Origin: Tubiluchus corallicola | Taxonomy: Eukaryota; Priapulida; Priapulimorpha; Priapulimorphida; Tubiluchidae | Length of the DNA: 43,189 bases | Reading direction: 5' to 3' | Assembly (NCBI GenBank): GCA_030141605.1 | Contig: JAQGDQ010000677.1 | Coordinates: 1-43,189 of the forward strand | In this document: in pieces, positions 1 through 17,925 of the stretch | Layout: every line of letters starts with the position of its first letter | Position numbering within the stretch: the first letter of the stretch is position 1 | Made by a program: the position numbers and the translations under genes | Notes under the pieces: generated by a model | The model's input: the letters and a program-made list of their open reading frames with translations, nothing else | Told to the model about the DNA's origin: nothing | Databases searched by the model: none

Positions 1-270
1 ACAGTTTTAATTTTTTCACGAAAAAAGAAATAGGCTCACCAGTGTAAGTTTTACAAAGTGATGCTTATCATCGTAAAATTTCAAGAGGCTGATTTGACAG
101 CAAAGAGTATTTTGAAGTTTTTACATTTTAATGTTACTGAATGGTCGCAAGTGATTTTTTATGGACAGTAGGACCAAGCCATGTTTGTAAAATAGGAACA
201 AATTCGACTATGCAACATTTAGTCATGTGACAAGCTTAGGCAAAATATGTGATATTCAGGTCTGAAAGTC

Positions 271-309
<39 letters not shown>

Positions 310-914
310 TTAATAATATATTAATGTAATAATAATAATAATAATAATAATATAATATATATTATTATTATTACTTCCCATACAATGGATTACAATAAAA
401 ATCACAATCCTCTGTGTTAAAACTAATTAATAATTATTAAAGCACCACTAAAAGCAAATGCGTTCGGTGCAAAACTATAAATTATTGTTCACAAAGCTAA
501 AACTAGGAACAACTAGAAATACTCATTTACATACATAGATACAATAATACACAGATGTACAGGGACAATATAAATAAAGTACATAACAAACGTAAGACGA
601 AGTGTACTTTAATTTATCACTATATACACATAATACATAACACATTACATAGGCATAATATGTGAAGTAAAATACATAATAACAAAGACTAAATTTACAC
701 CAGAATGATATTGGTATAACAACTTCTGCAGAGCAAAAAACTTGAAAAAATGACCCAAAAAGCTTAAGAATGTACGGTTTTAAGCAAATATAATTTGTTT
801 ATGTTTAGTTAATATATATGCCAAAAACATTAAAGATTATTTACTTATAATGCAATAAAATGAAAACGTATTTCATAGCAGCAACAAATAATTTTTAAAA
901 GACAATAAGGAAAA
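1..914. repeat. Galectin 3'-flank duplicate, copy 1, with AAT microsatellite
   Basis: Bases 1-270 match 915-1140 and 3020-3230 with scattered substitutions, sharing runs such as TTTGAAGTTTTTACATTTTA. Bases 217-273 and 690-905 match 2686-2745 and 2740-3018, so this is one full duplication unit. It lacks the minisatellite part present in copy 2. The block at about 275-370 is an (AAT)n/(TAT)n microsatellite. No gene is seen. Confidence 0.75.
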
Positions 915-1290
915 CAGTGTTAATTTTTTCACGAGAAAAGAAATGGGCTCCCCAATGGAAGTTTTACAAGGTACATACTTTGCAATGCTTATCATAATAA
1001 AATTTCAAGAGGCTGAACTGACAGCAAAGAGTATTTTGAAGTTTTTACATTTTAATGTTATTGAATGGGGGGCTAACACTTGATTTTTATGAACAATAGG
1101 ACCAAGCCATGTTTGTAAAATAGGAACAAATTCGACTATGAGACATGAACAAAAACATTGCAGTAAGCAGGATAACTTGAAATTACACCAGCTGAAATTA
1201 TGCCCGAATCTTCGAAATAATATTTGCTGCTGATTAGCTAAATCAACTAAAAACACTCTTTTTCAAGCATTAAACTGTTGGTTGTACTTT
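915..1290. repeat. Galectin 3'-flank duplicate, copy 2 (left part)
   Basis: This stretch aligns with 3020-3425, the DNA just downstream of the galectin stop codon at 3426, almost base for base over long runs; both contain AACAAAAACATTGCAGTAAG. It runs directly into the 46-bp array at the position that corresponds to the galectin stop codon in copy 3. Confidence 0.8.
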
Positions 1291-2632
1291 TGAATGTTTT
1301 TCTCCTTACACACGTGGACATATTGAGTGTATTTGTGAATGTCTTTCTCTCTTACACAGGTGGACATATTGAGTGTATTTGTGAATGTCTTTCTCTCTTA
1401 CACACGTGGACATACTGAGTGTATTTGGGAATGTCTTTCTCTCTTACACAGGTGGACATATTAAGTGTATTTGTGAATGTCTTTCTCTCTTACACACGTG
1501 GACATATTGAGTGTATTTGTGAATGTCTTTCTCTCTTACACAGGTGGACATACTGAGTGTATTTGGGAATGTCTTTCTCTCTTACACACGTGGACATACT
1601 GAGTGTATTTGGGAATGTCTTTCTCTCTTACACAGGTGGACATATTAAGTGTATTTGTGAATGTCTTTCTCTCTTACACAGGTAGACATATTGAGTGTAT
1701 TTGTGAATGTCTTTCTGTCTTACACAGGTGGACATATTGAGTGTATTTGTGAATGTCTTTCTGTCTTACACAGGTGGTCGTATTGGATGTATTTGTGAAT
1801 GTCTTTCTCTCTTACACAGGTGGACATATTGAATGTATTTGTGAATGTCTTTCTCTCTTATACAGGTGGACATATTGAGTGTATTTGTGAGTGACTTTCT
1901 CTCTTACACAGGTGGACATATTGAGAGTATTTGTGAATGTCTTTCTGTCTTACACAGGTGGACATATTGAGTGTATTTGTGAAAGTCTTTCTCTCTTATA
2001 CAAGTGGACATATTGAATGTATTTGTGAATGTCTTTCTCTCTTACACAGGTGGACATATTGAATGTATTTGTGAATGTTTTTCTGTCTTACACAGGTGGA
2101 CATATTGAGAGTATTTGTGAGTATTTTTTCTCTTACACGGGTGGATCATATTGGATGTACTTTTCAATGTCTTTCTCTCTTACACAGGTGGACATATTGA
2201 GTGTATTTGTGAATGTCTTTCTCTCTTACACAGGTGGACATATTGAGAGTATTTGTGAATGTCTTTCTCTCTTACACAGGTGGACATATTGAGAGTATTT
2301 GTGAATGTCTTTCTGTCTTACACAGGTGGTCGTATTGGATGTATTTGGAATGTCCACACAACAAAAAATTTCTCTTACACGGTGGACATATTGGAGTACT
2401 TTTCAATGTCTTTCTCTCTTACACAGGTGGACCATATTGAGAGTATTTGTGAATGTCTTTCTGTCTTACACAGGTGGTCGTATTGGATGTATTTGTGAAT
2501 GTCTTTCTCTCTTACACAGGTGGACATATTGAGTGTATTTGTGAATGTCTTTCTGTCTTACACAGGTGGTCGCATTGGATGTACTTTTCAATGTATTTTT
2601 CTTTTACACAGGTGGACATACATTATTGTATT
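1290..2632. repeat. 46-bp minisatellite, about 29 units
   Basis: The array repeats a 46-base unit containing ATATTGAGTGTATTTGTG and TCTCTCTTACACAGGTGG. Variants recur (CACACG for CACAGG, CTGTCTT for CTCTCTT, GGTCGTATTGGATG for GGACATATTGAG), so larger blocks have also been copied. Short open frames in this stretch (for example 2029-2292) are only translations of the repeat. On the minus strand the unit matches the last codons, stop codon and first 3'-flank bases of the galectin gene at 3400-3460. Confidence 0.95.
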
Positions 2633-3425
2633 AACACGTTGTAATGTAACACTAGACTCTCAGCTAGAACCCTTCCATGCCAACATTTAATCAGCTAATA
2701 AGCTTGGGCAAAATATGTGATGTTCAGGTGTGAAGGTCTACCAGGATGCCATTGGTATAAATATTATAATAATTTCTATAGGACAAAAAAACTTTGAAAA
2801 AATACCTAAAAAGCTTAATTATAATAAATGTATGGTGCTAAGCAAATATATAAGTTATTATATAAGCAAATATATAAGTTATTTATCGGTTAATTAATAT
2901 ATATGCCAAAAAAACATTTAAGAATATTTAATTATAATACAATCAAATGAAAATCTAAAACACAGAGCAACGAATAATTTCCAAACCACACATCATGTGC
3001 ACATCAAACAATCTAGAAAACAGTTTTAATTTTTTCACCAGAAAAGAAATAGGCTCACCAGCGGAAGTTTTACAAAGTAATGCTTATCATTCCTAAGAAT
3101 TTCAAGAGGCTGATTTAACAGCAAAGATCATTTTGAAGTTTTTACATTTTAATGTTATTGAATGGGGGCTCGCACTTGATTTTTATGAACAAAATAGGAC
3201 CAAGCTGTGTTTGTAAAATAGGAAAAATTTTGACTATGCTGGCATGAACAAAAACATTGCAGTAAGCAGGATGACTTGAAATTACTCCAACTGAAATTAT
3301 GCCTGATTATCAAAAGAATATTTGCTGTTGATTAATATCTCGTAAACTATATCAAAATTAAAGGCTAAGAACAATGCTTTTCAAGTATTAAACGTGTTGG
3401 ATGTACTTTTGAATGTCTTCCTCTC
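2633..3425. repeat. Galectin 3'-flank duplicates, copy 2 (right part) and copy 3
   Basis: Bases 2686-3018 pair with 217-273 and 690-905. Bases 3020-3425 pair with 1-240 and 915-1290. Copy 3 sits directly 3' of the galectin stop codon and probably contains the 3' UTR, although I do not identify a polyadenylation signal with confidence. Confidence 0.75.
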
Positions 3426-9351
<5,926 letters not shown>

Positions 9352-9964
9352 TGCAGCGGCTGCAAGTCAAATGTTTTGGGTGATTGTTTTTATCCACTAT
9401 AAAAACGTCGCGCAGAGCATTACATGAAATAATCATGCGTAACTAACCGGGGCGCATTTCCCAATATGATAACTAGGTGGTAGCCTAGCGTGCCAACTTT
9501 TGAGGGCGCCAGATCCAGTGTTAAAAATTCTTATTCTCTTCGAAAAATGTGCTTTTCCTTTCATATTCATATAAAGCGCATATTTTGTAACACGCCACAA
9601 GTAATTATTCACTACAGTTCAAATATAAACAATCATAAATCCATAGTAGAGATGGGTGGGGGACTGAATTGTCAAACAAAAACACCGTAATGTATTGATG
9701 CGCCCCCTGCATGCAGCTAGTGATAAAAACTATGGCTACCTTACGTAATGAGGCTGAACTTTTTGCTGCAAAGAACTCCCATTTTACTTATGATATTAAT
9801 GTTAATTATTAATGTTAATGTCATCTGTAACATGGGGAATGATGTATAGCAAACTAGGATCAATTACGCATCGTATCTCTATTGTGAATTCCATTATTCC
9901 CACAATCTGCTGTACAAAAATAAAGAGCAATAACTACAAAATTTTGCTTTTGAGAAAAATACAA
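9352..9964. other. Upstream region of PAN-galectin gene
   Basis: This is AT-rich sequence with no gene that I recognise. The part next to 9351 should contain the promoter of the minus-strand lectin gene. Confidence 0.5.
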
Positions 9965-10137
9965 TTAACCCTTTCAGTCCCAAATTATTTTTTTAATAAG
10001 AAAAATTTTTTAGGCTTGGTACTTTTGTTCAGTATGTCCATCTTGTTTACACATAATAATTATTTTTTTCTACCTGTGCCCGCGTGCTAAATATAGCCTG
10101 TATCCCACGGGATACATTGGGATTCAATGGTTGCTAA
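9965..10137. mobile_element. piggyBac-type short element or end
   Basis: It starts with TTAA followed by CCCTTTCAGTCCCAA, the typical piggyBac target and terminal sequence. It ends with a near-palindrome, TATCCCACGGGATA (10101-10114), followed by CATTGGGATTCAATGGTTG. The same palindrome and flanks recur at 19182-19567. Confidence 0.55.
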
Positions 10138-10228
10138 ACATGATAAAAAGCAAATGCTGTATATTTGGAAATCTGAAGTTTATTTAATTCATTTAAAAAG
10201 TCCTAGAATTTTATTACAAAATGTGAAA

Positions 10229-10395
10229 TCTCAACATGAAATTTACATGTGGAATCTCAAGATGGAATTTACATGTGGAATCTCGACATGGAATTTACAT
10301 GTGGAATCTCAACATAGAATTTACATGTGGAATCTCAACATGGAATTTACACGTGGAATCTCAACATGGAATTTACATGTGGAATCTCAAGAAGA
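10229..10395. repeat. 26-bp minisatellite, about 6 units
   Basis: The unit ATGGAATTTACATGTGG plus AATCTCAAC is repeated with few changes. Because 26 is not divisible by 3, the unit reads through in shifted frames; I do not regard the resulting open frames as genes. Confidence 0.95.
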
Positions 10396-10536
10396 AATTA
10401 CGATCTTGTTACAAGCATAAGAACACGTTGCATTTTCTACATTTTGTTTGGCTGAGCTTGCTGCAGTACTTGCATCACAGCCTTGATTCTTTATTCGCCA
10501 TTTTTGGAAAGTGTCCAACCTGATCTTTCTGGCTTT

Positions 10537-11222
10537 CTAGGTTTGTACATGGTGTTTGGATACTGTAGTGCTTAGGTTGCACATTGACTCTTCAACATAT
10601 TTTGGGCAGCCTTGTTTACGGCTCGTTCCGATCTTTTTGTCTTCTGATAGTAAAGAAGTACTCACTTCTGATGCAAATTCTATGAGATTCATTTGTGATT
10701 TTTTTGGGAGTATCAGATGTGTACAGTGACGACAGTATTGTAACCAACCATATACAACTGCAACACTAAGGCACCAAAAGAGAACTCTTTCTGTACCACT
10801 TTGTACTCTTATGATCAACTCTGTAGAAACTCATCCGCATGTCAAACAGATCTACTGCTCCCATGTGCATGCTGTACTCTTTTACAATTGCAGGGCAATC
10901 TACATCAACTTTTTGTTTTTGCTTTCTGTCGTATCGTTTCACCTTCTGGACGGTATTTACACCAACATGAAGCTGGTTGGATGCTGTCTCTGTAGTCCTC
11001 CACTTCCCCTGAGAATTTTATGGCAGTAGGCTGTGCATTCTTTTTGGGTGTCTTCCGTTTAAAACCAGAGCCTTTGTTCTGCACAGCAGTTGATGTTGTT
11101 GACTGATGACTGTCGATTTCTGAGTCACTAACTTCTGAACATGAAAACTCTGAGTAATCACTTTCTCCACCATCATCATTAGATTCATTCTCAGGTTCAG
11201 ACACATCTGCAGCTGGTAACAA
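10537..11222 (-). pseudogene. piggyBac-type transposase relic, internally deleted
   Basis: On the minus strand an acidic N-terminal part (ESNDDGGESDYSEFSCSEVS, 11222 to about 10985) is followed, after a frame change, by VKRYDRKQKQKVDVDCPAIV and MGAVDLFDMRMSFYRV. After a second frame change it reads RVLFWCLSVAVVYGWLQY (10818-10537). These are the N-terminus and the C-terminal third of a piggyBac (DDE_Tnp_1_7) transposase. The central segment with the first catalytic aspartates is absent, so the copy is inactive. Confidence 0.8.
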
Positions 11223-11524
11223 AATTAATTCTCTTTAAAAATAATTCTTTTCTTTTTCTTTGTCGTGATCATTTTGCTTTATTTTATACACGCATATTTT
11301 GTGCCCTTTCTCAAGCTAAAATAAATTTCATTACTCAACAAATGGATACGCTACTTTGAATTTTTAGGATGTCTTTCTTGATTGCGGTTTTGCTGGCAGC
11401 GTAGCATAATAAAAGTGATTTGAATTGAATGCTGCCCTTAAGTCCCTTTCGCCAAACCGAAGAATAGTGCTACAATTGACAGATTTCTGATATTGCCAAC
11501 TAAAAACTAAAACACGAATCGAAA
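11223..11524. other. No gene seen
   Basis: This AT-rich spacer lies between the piggyBac relic and the non-LTR fragment. It probably contains the right end of the piggyBac element, but I find no clear CCCTTT/TTAA terminus. Confidence 0.4.
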
Positions 11525-12214
11525 TTTTAAGCGTGCTTAATGTATCAAAAACTCAAGAATATATTATTGCAAGAGATGGTAATCAGTCTTTGATAAAGTA
11601 CATGGGCTCTTTTCTAAGCAACGAATATAATATTAAAAGCAATGCATGCTTTTCTTCAGTACAAGAATGTATTAACTACTCTAGGAAGAAATTAAGTCTA
11701 AACGTAAGACTTCGATTATTTAATGCTTACGTTACCAGCATATTTATGTACAACAGTGAAACTTGGGGTTTAACGATTACTCAAGAAAAGGAGATAGACA
11801 CATTTCAAAGAAGTGTTCTAAGGAAAGTTTTAAAGATAAGATGGCCATACATAATCAAAAATGAAGATTTATGCACCAGAACAAAAGAAATTTCTTGGAC
11901 TTCAAAACTCAAGATCCGAAAATTAAGATGGCTAGGGCATCTTCTAAGATTACCAAATGAAGCACCAGTGAGAATCACCTTAAGGGAAGCCTTAAAACCT
12001 TGCAAAAAACCACCTGGCAAACCTAAAACAACTTGGATAGCTAAGATAAATAAAGATGTTCAACAACTTTAACCAAATCTATCATTAGGAGTAGAAGAAC
12101 TTACGCTGTTAGCTGCAGATAGAAGAAGGTGGAATACTCTGATAAATGTTGATACCTCAATGCCTACAATAGGTGGAATGAAATTTTTAAGAAGAAGAAG
12201 AAGAAGAAGAAGCG
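11525..12214 (+). mobile_element. Non-LTR retrotransposon 3' end with AAG tail
   Basis: The reading from 11533 contains LNVRLRLFNAYVTSIFMYNS, ETWGLTITQEKEIDTFQRS, LRWLGHLLRLPNEAPV and GKPKTTW, the conserved region downstream of reverse transcriptase in non-LTR elements. An in-frame TAA at 12070 is followed in the same frame by LLAADRRRWNTL, and the copy ends in a (AAG)n tail at about 12187-12213. It is 5'-truncated and dead. It is unrelated in detail to the fragment at 8105-8430. Confidence 0.85.
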
Positions 12215-13140
12215 CGCTTGATTGTCTATTTAATGATCATTATTGCTGAATTTATTTATCGTTATTCGCAGAAAAATGATGATGTGTTCAATTATGGAAT
12301 GCAAGTTAGATGTTGTTTAAGAAAACTGAACCATGAAATTTTATAGTGAGATTAAATTGAAACAAGTAATTTCTGACTCTTCATTACAAATTTTAGTTCA
12401 GTGAAATTGGTAAGACTATGAATTTTATTCAGGTTTATAAAAAATCAGAAAGAGTTAACACTTTTGCTTTTGCAAAATGCACACAAAATGTGAACCAGTT
12501 TTACTGGGAGTAAACGACGCCCTGTAGATTTCATGACTAACAACTGCAACGTGAAAAGATATAATTTATAACTGCATTATTAGAATGTAATCCAACAAGC
12601 CACACTAATAAGCTATTTTAGTATCCTTGTTAGCGACAGACTTATTCAATATTCATAATTATAAATAATTGCAACACTTGTTGCCATGTTTTAGCACACG
12701 GCCACCAGTCAGTATTGTCATGGTACACGAGAGATACGAATACATCTTGTAATAATGAATTGCAACACTTGTTGCCATGTTTCAACACAGGGCCCCCAGT
12801 CGTACATTAATAGCTTTGTTATAAATACGTACCTAATTACTAAGCAGCCAGTGTCGTCATGGTACATGTGAGACACGAACACTTAGCACGTTTTTAGAGC
12901 AAGTTAAATGCACAATTATTATTAGAATATAAATAATGGTCATTAAAATGTATTGACTATCTAAGCTAACATACAATGATATCATTCGTAACTGACATGA
13001 TGTGAACCAACCAGTGGCGGCTCGTTGCATAAGTACTGTGGTACTGCAGTGCCCCCTATTTTCACTCATTGTTATCGATAATATTCAATATAATAAGTCT
13101 TTTTTCTTTAGTTCTTTCTTTATATTTACCTAACCTCAAT
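12215..13140. other. Local duplication, no gene
   Basis: Bases 12666-12740 are repeated at 12760-12890 with an insertion; both carry GCAACACTTGTTGCCATGTT and a GTCATGGTACA..GAGA block. The rest is AT-rich with nothing I recognise. Confidence 0.6.
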
Positions 13141-13320
13141 CTCAACCTCAAATCTCAAATCTCAAATCTCAAATCTCAAATCTCAAATCTCAGATCTCAA
13201 ATCTCAATTCTCAAATCTTAAATCTTAATCGCATTCTCAATCTGAATCTCAATCTTAATCTTAAATCTTAAATCTTAACCTCAATGTCAATGTCAATCTC
13301 AATTTTAATCTTAATCTTTT
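13138..13320. repeat. 7-bp satellite (TCTCAAA)n, degenerating
   Basis: A clean run of ATCTCAA heptamers at about 13147-13210 decays into TCTTAAA and TGTCAA variants towards 13320. All units keep the same strand orientation. Confidence 0.9.
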
Positions 13321-14499
13321 TAGCAAAATGTCGCAGTGTCAAAGTAACTTACTATTCACAGAATCTTAGGAAAATATTTCACTGCTGCATTACATTAATT
13401 TCTAAAAAATCATTTAAACTGCATGTCTGTTAGTTCTGTCAATCAGAGGGTCGTCATTTCAGACTAAGCTTACGTGAATTGCTACTTTGCCACTTTGAAG
13501 TAGTGCCACAATTTCAACGCACCCTGTATGAATCCAAAGACACCATAGACGCCGAGATACACATTTCTCGTGTGAACGCTTGGGTCGGGATCGGTGCTCC
13601 AAACGCTGAGTCCTACTATTGATGACATCACAAAATAATATAATTTTCATCATCAAAAGCATGCCGTGAGCGTTTTGCATGTGTCTGCGAAAATGAAAAT
13701 TGAAGGAACGTACTACTGTACGATATTCAGTGTGTTGTACTAAAACTAGGCAAGTTTTTAGGTAAAAATTCAAATTTCAAGTTTACCGCTGTACTCACGC
13801 ATGAGCTGTCAAGCGTGTGTAGTACATCACAAACTAACACATCTGAACTGAGAAGTACAGCACCTGTTTTTTATGCAAATTAAGTGTGTTAAAATGAATA
13901 CTTTTTATTGGACTTGAAAATGGGGTAGTATATGAAAAATCATCCTGTCTTCCATTAAACTCTCAATATAGCAGTGAAAGAAGTCTTGGTATGTAAATGC
14001 ATGTAGGTCTAAGAGTGCTTAACTTCACACAAATTTCAAATGTTAAAACGAAGCCCTCATTGTACAATCTCAAAAAGTCTTTTCACAATTTGGTTGTGCG
14101 CACGCGCAGTTCATGTACGAATACGAGATTACGTTCATTACCGTTTATAGAAACAGATTTCGCTAACAAACGTTGCAAGCCAAAAACCGGAAGCCAGGTA
14201 AAACCGTACGTAGACACCCGTTTACTGTCTTTATTTTGGACTTGAAATGCTTTCTAATAAACGCATCTAAATGTTCCTAGTATTCCCGGGTTTTCTTGCA
14301 CCAATTATCGTGGTGACTTTTGTGACGACAGTAAAAAAAACGAGAATTTTTCCTTCTGCCATAACGCTAAATTTATTCTTTTTACGAAAGCGCAATATAC
14401 ATTTTTTCTGTTCCATATCAACTCAACAACTAACTAACTTCCTACTTCAACTAGGTTAACTCCTCAAACCAGTTCCTACAGCTATACGTAAATTAGTTC
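13321..14499. other. No gene seen
   Basis: Several short open frames occur on both strands (for example 13459-13773 minus and 13997-14245 plus), but none resembles a protein family I know. I see no splice-linked exons. Confidence 0.5.
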
Positions 14500-16149
14500 A
14501 CAAAGCAATAACACGCGAACATCCTACACAGTCCTCATTTATAACACAAAGCCCGTAAAGCCCGTAACATCCTGCCTACTTACCTAACGCAAAGCCTGTA
14601 GCCCATAACATCTTGCCTACTGTATGTCTGTTTATCTAACGCAGAGCAGCTTTTTGCTGAATTAAAGTTATAGAGTACAATGGATGACGTCAGCACAATG
14701 GAATGCGGTCAACACGGTTTTCTAAGCGAAAAATGTCGAAATTTGCGGAAAATAAAACACGTAATTAACTCGTTGATACTCCTCTCGGTGGACCTGCCCT
14801 AACATATAGCCCACATCATCGTGTAGCCCGGTCCTTCCTCTTTGTAAAGAACCCCATATCTCCTTCCTAGAGTCCCACCGGGCGACGCTAGAACGTTTTT
14901 CCCGCATGCTGTTTGGTCAAAATTTCGAAAAGATCGCGAGTTGGGTCCGGGAAAACGCCCGTTGCGGGGCGCCCTGGCCCTTTCGGGAATTCTAAACATG
15001 CCTACTACACCCACCGCTGAACGGGCTATCTCTCCGTATTCAGTACCCCCCTCGGCCAGTTCCCGTTCTCTACATCTCAGCCGTATAACTTTTGCAAAAA
15101 ACGGCCGAAAAAGGGCCATTTTTGGAGGTTTTTCGCCCCCCCGCCTTCCTTCCGGTGGGCCCAATTCGAAAAATAAACCATCAATGGCACGACACTAGAT
15201 CGAGACCTTTCATTTGATATATAGATCGCCGCAAATGGTGCCCACGTCCGGGCTGTAGCCTCGAATCTTATGTATATATAAAGCCCATACCAAGAATATT
15301 AATATAAGAGACTAGCAAAGGCCCCGCAAAAGATTTTGCGTAAAAAACCTCGTGTAATCAACAATACGCGAACATTCTACCTAGTCCTCATTTATAACAC
15401 AAAGCCCGTAACATCATGCCTACTGTTTGTTTAACTAACGCAAAGCCTGTAGCTTTTTGCTGAATTAAAGTTATAGAGACAAAGTACAATGGATGACGTC
15501 AGCACAATGGAATGCGGTCAACAGGGTTTTCTAAGCGAAAAATGTCGAAATTTGCGGAAAATAAAACACGTAATTAACTCGTTGATACTCCTCTCGGTGG
15601 ACCTGTCCTAACATATAGCCCACATCATCGTGTAGCCCTGTCCTTCCTCTTTGTAAAGAGCTATAGATCTCCTTCCGAGAGTCCCACCAGGCGCCGCTAG
15701 AACGTTTTTTCCGCAGGCCGTTTGGTCAAAATTTCGAAAAAATCGCGAGTTGGGTCTGGGAAAACGCCCGTTGCGGGGCGCCCTGGCCCTCTCAGGAATT
15801 CTAAATATGCCTACTACACCCACCGCTGAACGGGCTATCTAGCCATACCCAGCACCCCCCTCGGCCCGTTCCCGTTCTCTACATCTCAGCCGTATAACTT
15901 TTGCAAAAAACGGCCGAAAAATGGCCATTTTGGGGGGTTTTTCGCCTCCCCCTCCTCCCGGTGGGCCCCATTCGAAAAATAAACCATCAATGAGACGACA
16001 CTAGATCGAGACCTTTCGTTTGATATAAGATCGCCGCAAATGGCGCCCTCGTCCGGGCTGTAGCCTCGAATCTTATATATAAATAAATATATTAAGATAC
16101 CAAGAATATTAATATAAGAGAACTAGCCAAACCCCACAAAAAGAATTTT
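14500..16149. repeat. 809-bp GC-richer tandem repeat, two copies plus edges
   Basis: Bases 14500-15310 and 15311-16125 are direct copies with a period of 809 (CGTTGATACTCCTCTCGGTG at 14771 and 15580). Shared landmarks are TGACGTCA (14685 and 15494), CGCCCGTTGCGGGGCGCCCTGGCCC and GACACTAGATCGAGACCTTT. The repeat is much richer in GC than its surroundings. A third unit starts at 16126 and is broken by the CCACAC array. Open frames inside (for example 14799-15164 minus) match nothing I know. Confidence 0.9.
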
Positions 16150-17145
16150 GTGCACAAATCAACACAAAACCCACACCACACCACTCCACCTCATCACACC
16201 ACACCATACCACTCCACCACATCACACCACACAGCACCACACCATAACACCACACTGCACCACACCACCCACCCACCTACACACCACACCACCCACACCA
16301 CACCATACCACCTACACACCACACCACCCACACCATACCACTCCACCACATCACACCACACTGCACCACACTGCACCACACCATACCACTGCACCACCCA
16401 CACACCACACCACACCACCCACACCATAATACTCCACCACATCACACCGCACAGCACCACACCATAACACCACACTGCACCACACCACACAGCACCACAC
16501 CATAAAACCACACTGCACCACACCACCCACCCACCTACACACCACACCGCACCACACCATACCGCTGCAGCACACTGCACCACCCACACACCACACCACA
16601 CCACCCACACCATACGACTCCACCACATCACACCACACTGCACCACACCACCACACCATACCACTGCACCACCCACACACCACACCACACCACCCACACC
16701 ATAATACTCCACCACATCACACCGCACAGCACCACACCATAACACCACACTGCACCACACCACCCACCCACTACACACCACACCACCCACACCATACCAC
16801 TCCACCACATCACACCACACCGCACCACAACATACCACTGCAGCACACCGCACAACCCACATACCACACCACACCAACCACACCATACGACTCCACCACA
16901 TCACACCACACCACACTGCACCACACCACACCGCACCACACCACACCACACCACCCACACCATAATACTCCACCACATCACACCGCACTGCACCACACCA
17001 TAACACCACCCACACACCACGCCACCCACTCCATACCACACTACCCACACCACACCCCACACACCCTATCACCCCACCACACCATCCATAGCACAACACA
17101 CAAAGCACACCACCACCACACCACATCAAATCCACCACCTCACGT
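16150..17145. repeat. CCACAC-type low-complexity array (about 1 kb)
   Basis: The plus strand is almost only C and A, built from shuffled CACCACACC, CACCCACACCATACCA and CTCCACCACATCACACC words with larger blocks copied several times. The long minus-strand open frame at 16194-17138 exists because this composition contains few stop codons; it lacks any complex protein signature. Confidence 0.95.
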
Positions 17146-17280
17146 GGTGATCATGATGTTGATGATGATGGTGGCAACGATGACAACACCTATAGCACAA
17201 GCACCAACAGCACAGCATTACAACAAAACCATTCCAAACATTTTTCACAAAGTTGAAACTATGTGCTATAATATATTAAA
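17146..17280. other. Spacer with GATGAT run
   Basis: A short (GATGAT)-like tract and unremarkable sequence separate the CCACAC array from the resumed 809-bp repeat. Confidence 0.5.
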
Positions 17281-17470
17281 TAGCAAAGGCCCCGCAAAAG
17301 ATTGCGTATAAATACACGTGTAACCAATAATACGCGAACATCCTACCTAGTCCACATTTATAACACAAAGCCCGTAACATCGTGTCTACTGTTTGTTTAC
17401 TTTGCCTGTAGCAGCTTTTTGCTGAATTAAAGCTATAAGATTATAGACAGAATACAATGGATAGATGGCT
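17281..17470. repeat. Partial third copy of the 809-bp repeat
   Basis: It starts AGCAAAGGCCCCGCAAAAGATT and matches 15313 onwards through GCTGAATTAAAG and ATACAATGGAT, then diverges. This implies that the array at 16150-17145 sits inside or next to a repeat boundary. Confidence 0.8.
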
Positions 17471-17604
17471 TCTTTACGGCGGGTGAATCGCGAAGCCCAA
17501 ACTTCACGACATCTGCTGAATAATTCATGATTTTGAAAATAAAATACAACAACTCCAAACAAATCGGACTGTAAGCTAAGTAATCTATAGTCGTCGTGTA
17601 TAAA

Positions 17605-17925
17605 GGTCACAGTTTGTGCACCAATGACCTGAGTATAAGTACTGTGTTAAGTGCTGCAGTCTTCTGTTTTATATTGGGCTTGTGTAACGGTCACAGTTTG
17701 TGCACCAATGACCTGAGCATAAGTACTGTGTTAAGTGCTGCAGTCTTCTGTTTTATATTGGGCTTGTGTAACGGTCATAGTTTGTGCACCAATGACCTGA
17801 GCATAAGTACTGTGTTAAGTGCTGCAGTCTTCTGTTTTGGGCTTGTGTAACGGTCACAGTTTGTGCACCAATGACCTGAATATAACTACTATGTTAAGTG
17901 CTGCAGTCTTCTCTTTTATTTTAAC
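17605..17925. repeat. 84-bp tandem repeat, four units
   Basis: Units start at 17605, 17689, 17773 and 17852. The first two periods are exactly 84 bases (28 codons) and the third is 79 because ATATT is lost. The first three units are open on the plus strand and translate to GHSLCTNDLSISTVLSAAVF followed by CFILGLCN. The last unit ends in a pyrimidine-rich stretch that can serve as the splice acceptor for the following gene. Confidence 0.95.

Noticed and set aside
1290-2632. CRISPR-like array or protein-repeat gene
   Set aside because: The units are head-to-tail without variable spacers, the sequence is eukaryotic, and the short open frames shift with each variant; it is a minisatellite.
13459-13773. 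104-codon minus-strand frame as a gene
   Set aside because: No start context, splice partners or family resemblance; its length is within chance for this much sequence.
14799-15164. 121-codon minus-strand frame in the 809-bp repeat
   Set aside because: The second repeat copy does not keep the same full frame and no family resemblance is visible.
16194-17138. 314-codon open frame on the minus strand, rich in Val, Trp, Cys and Gly
   Set aside because: It is a translation of the CCACAC low-complexity array, starts with no ATG in the right place and has no complex sequence; other frames of the array are also open.
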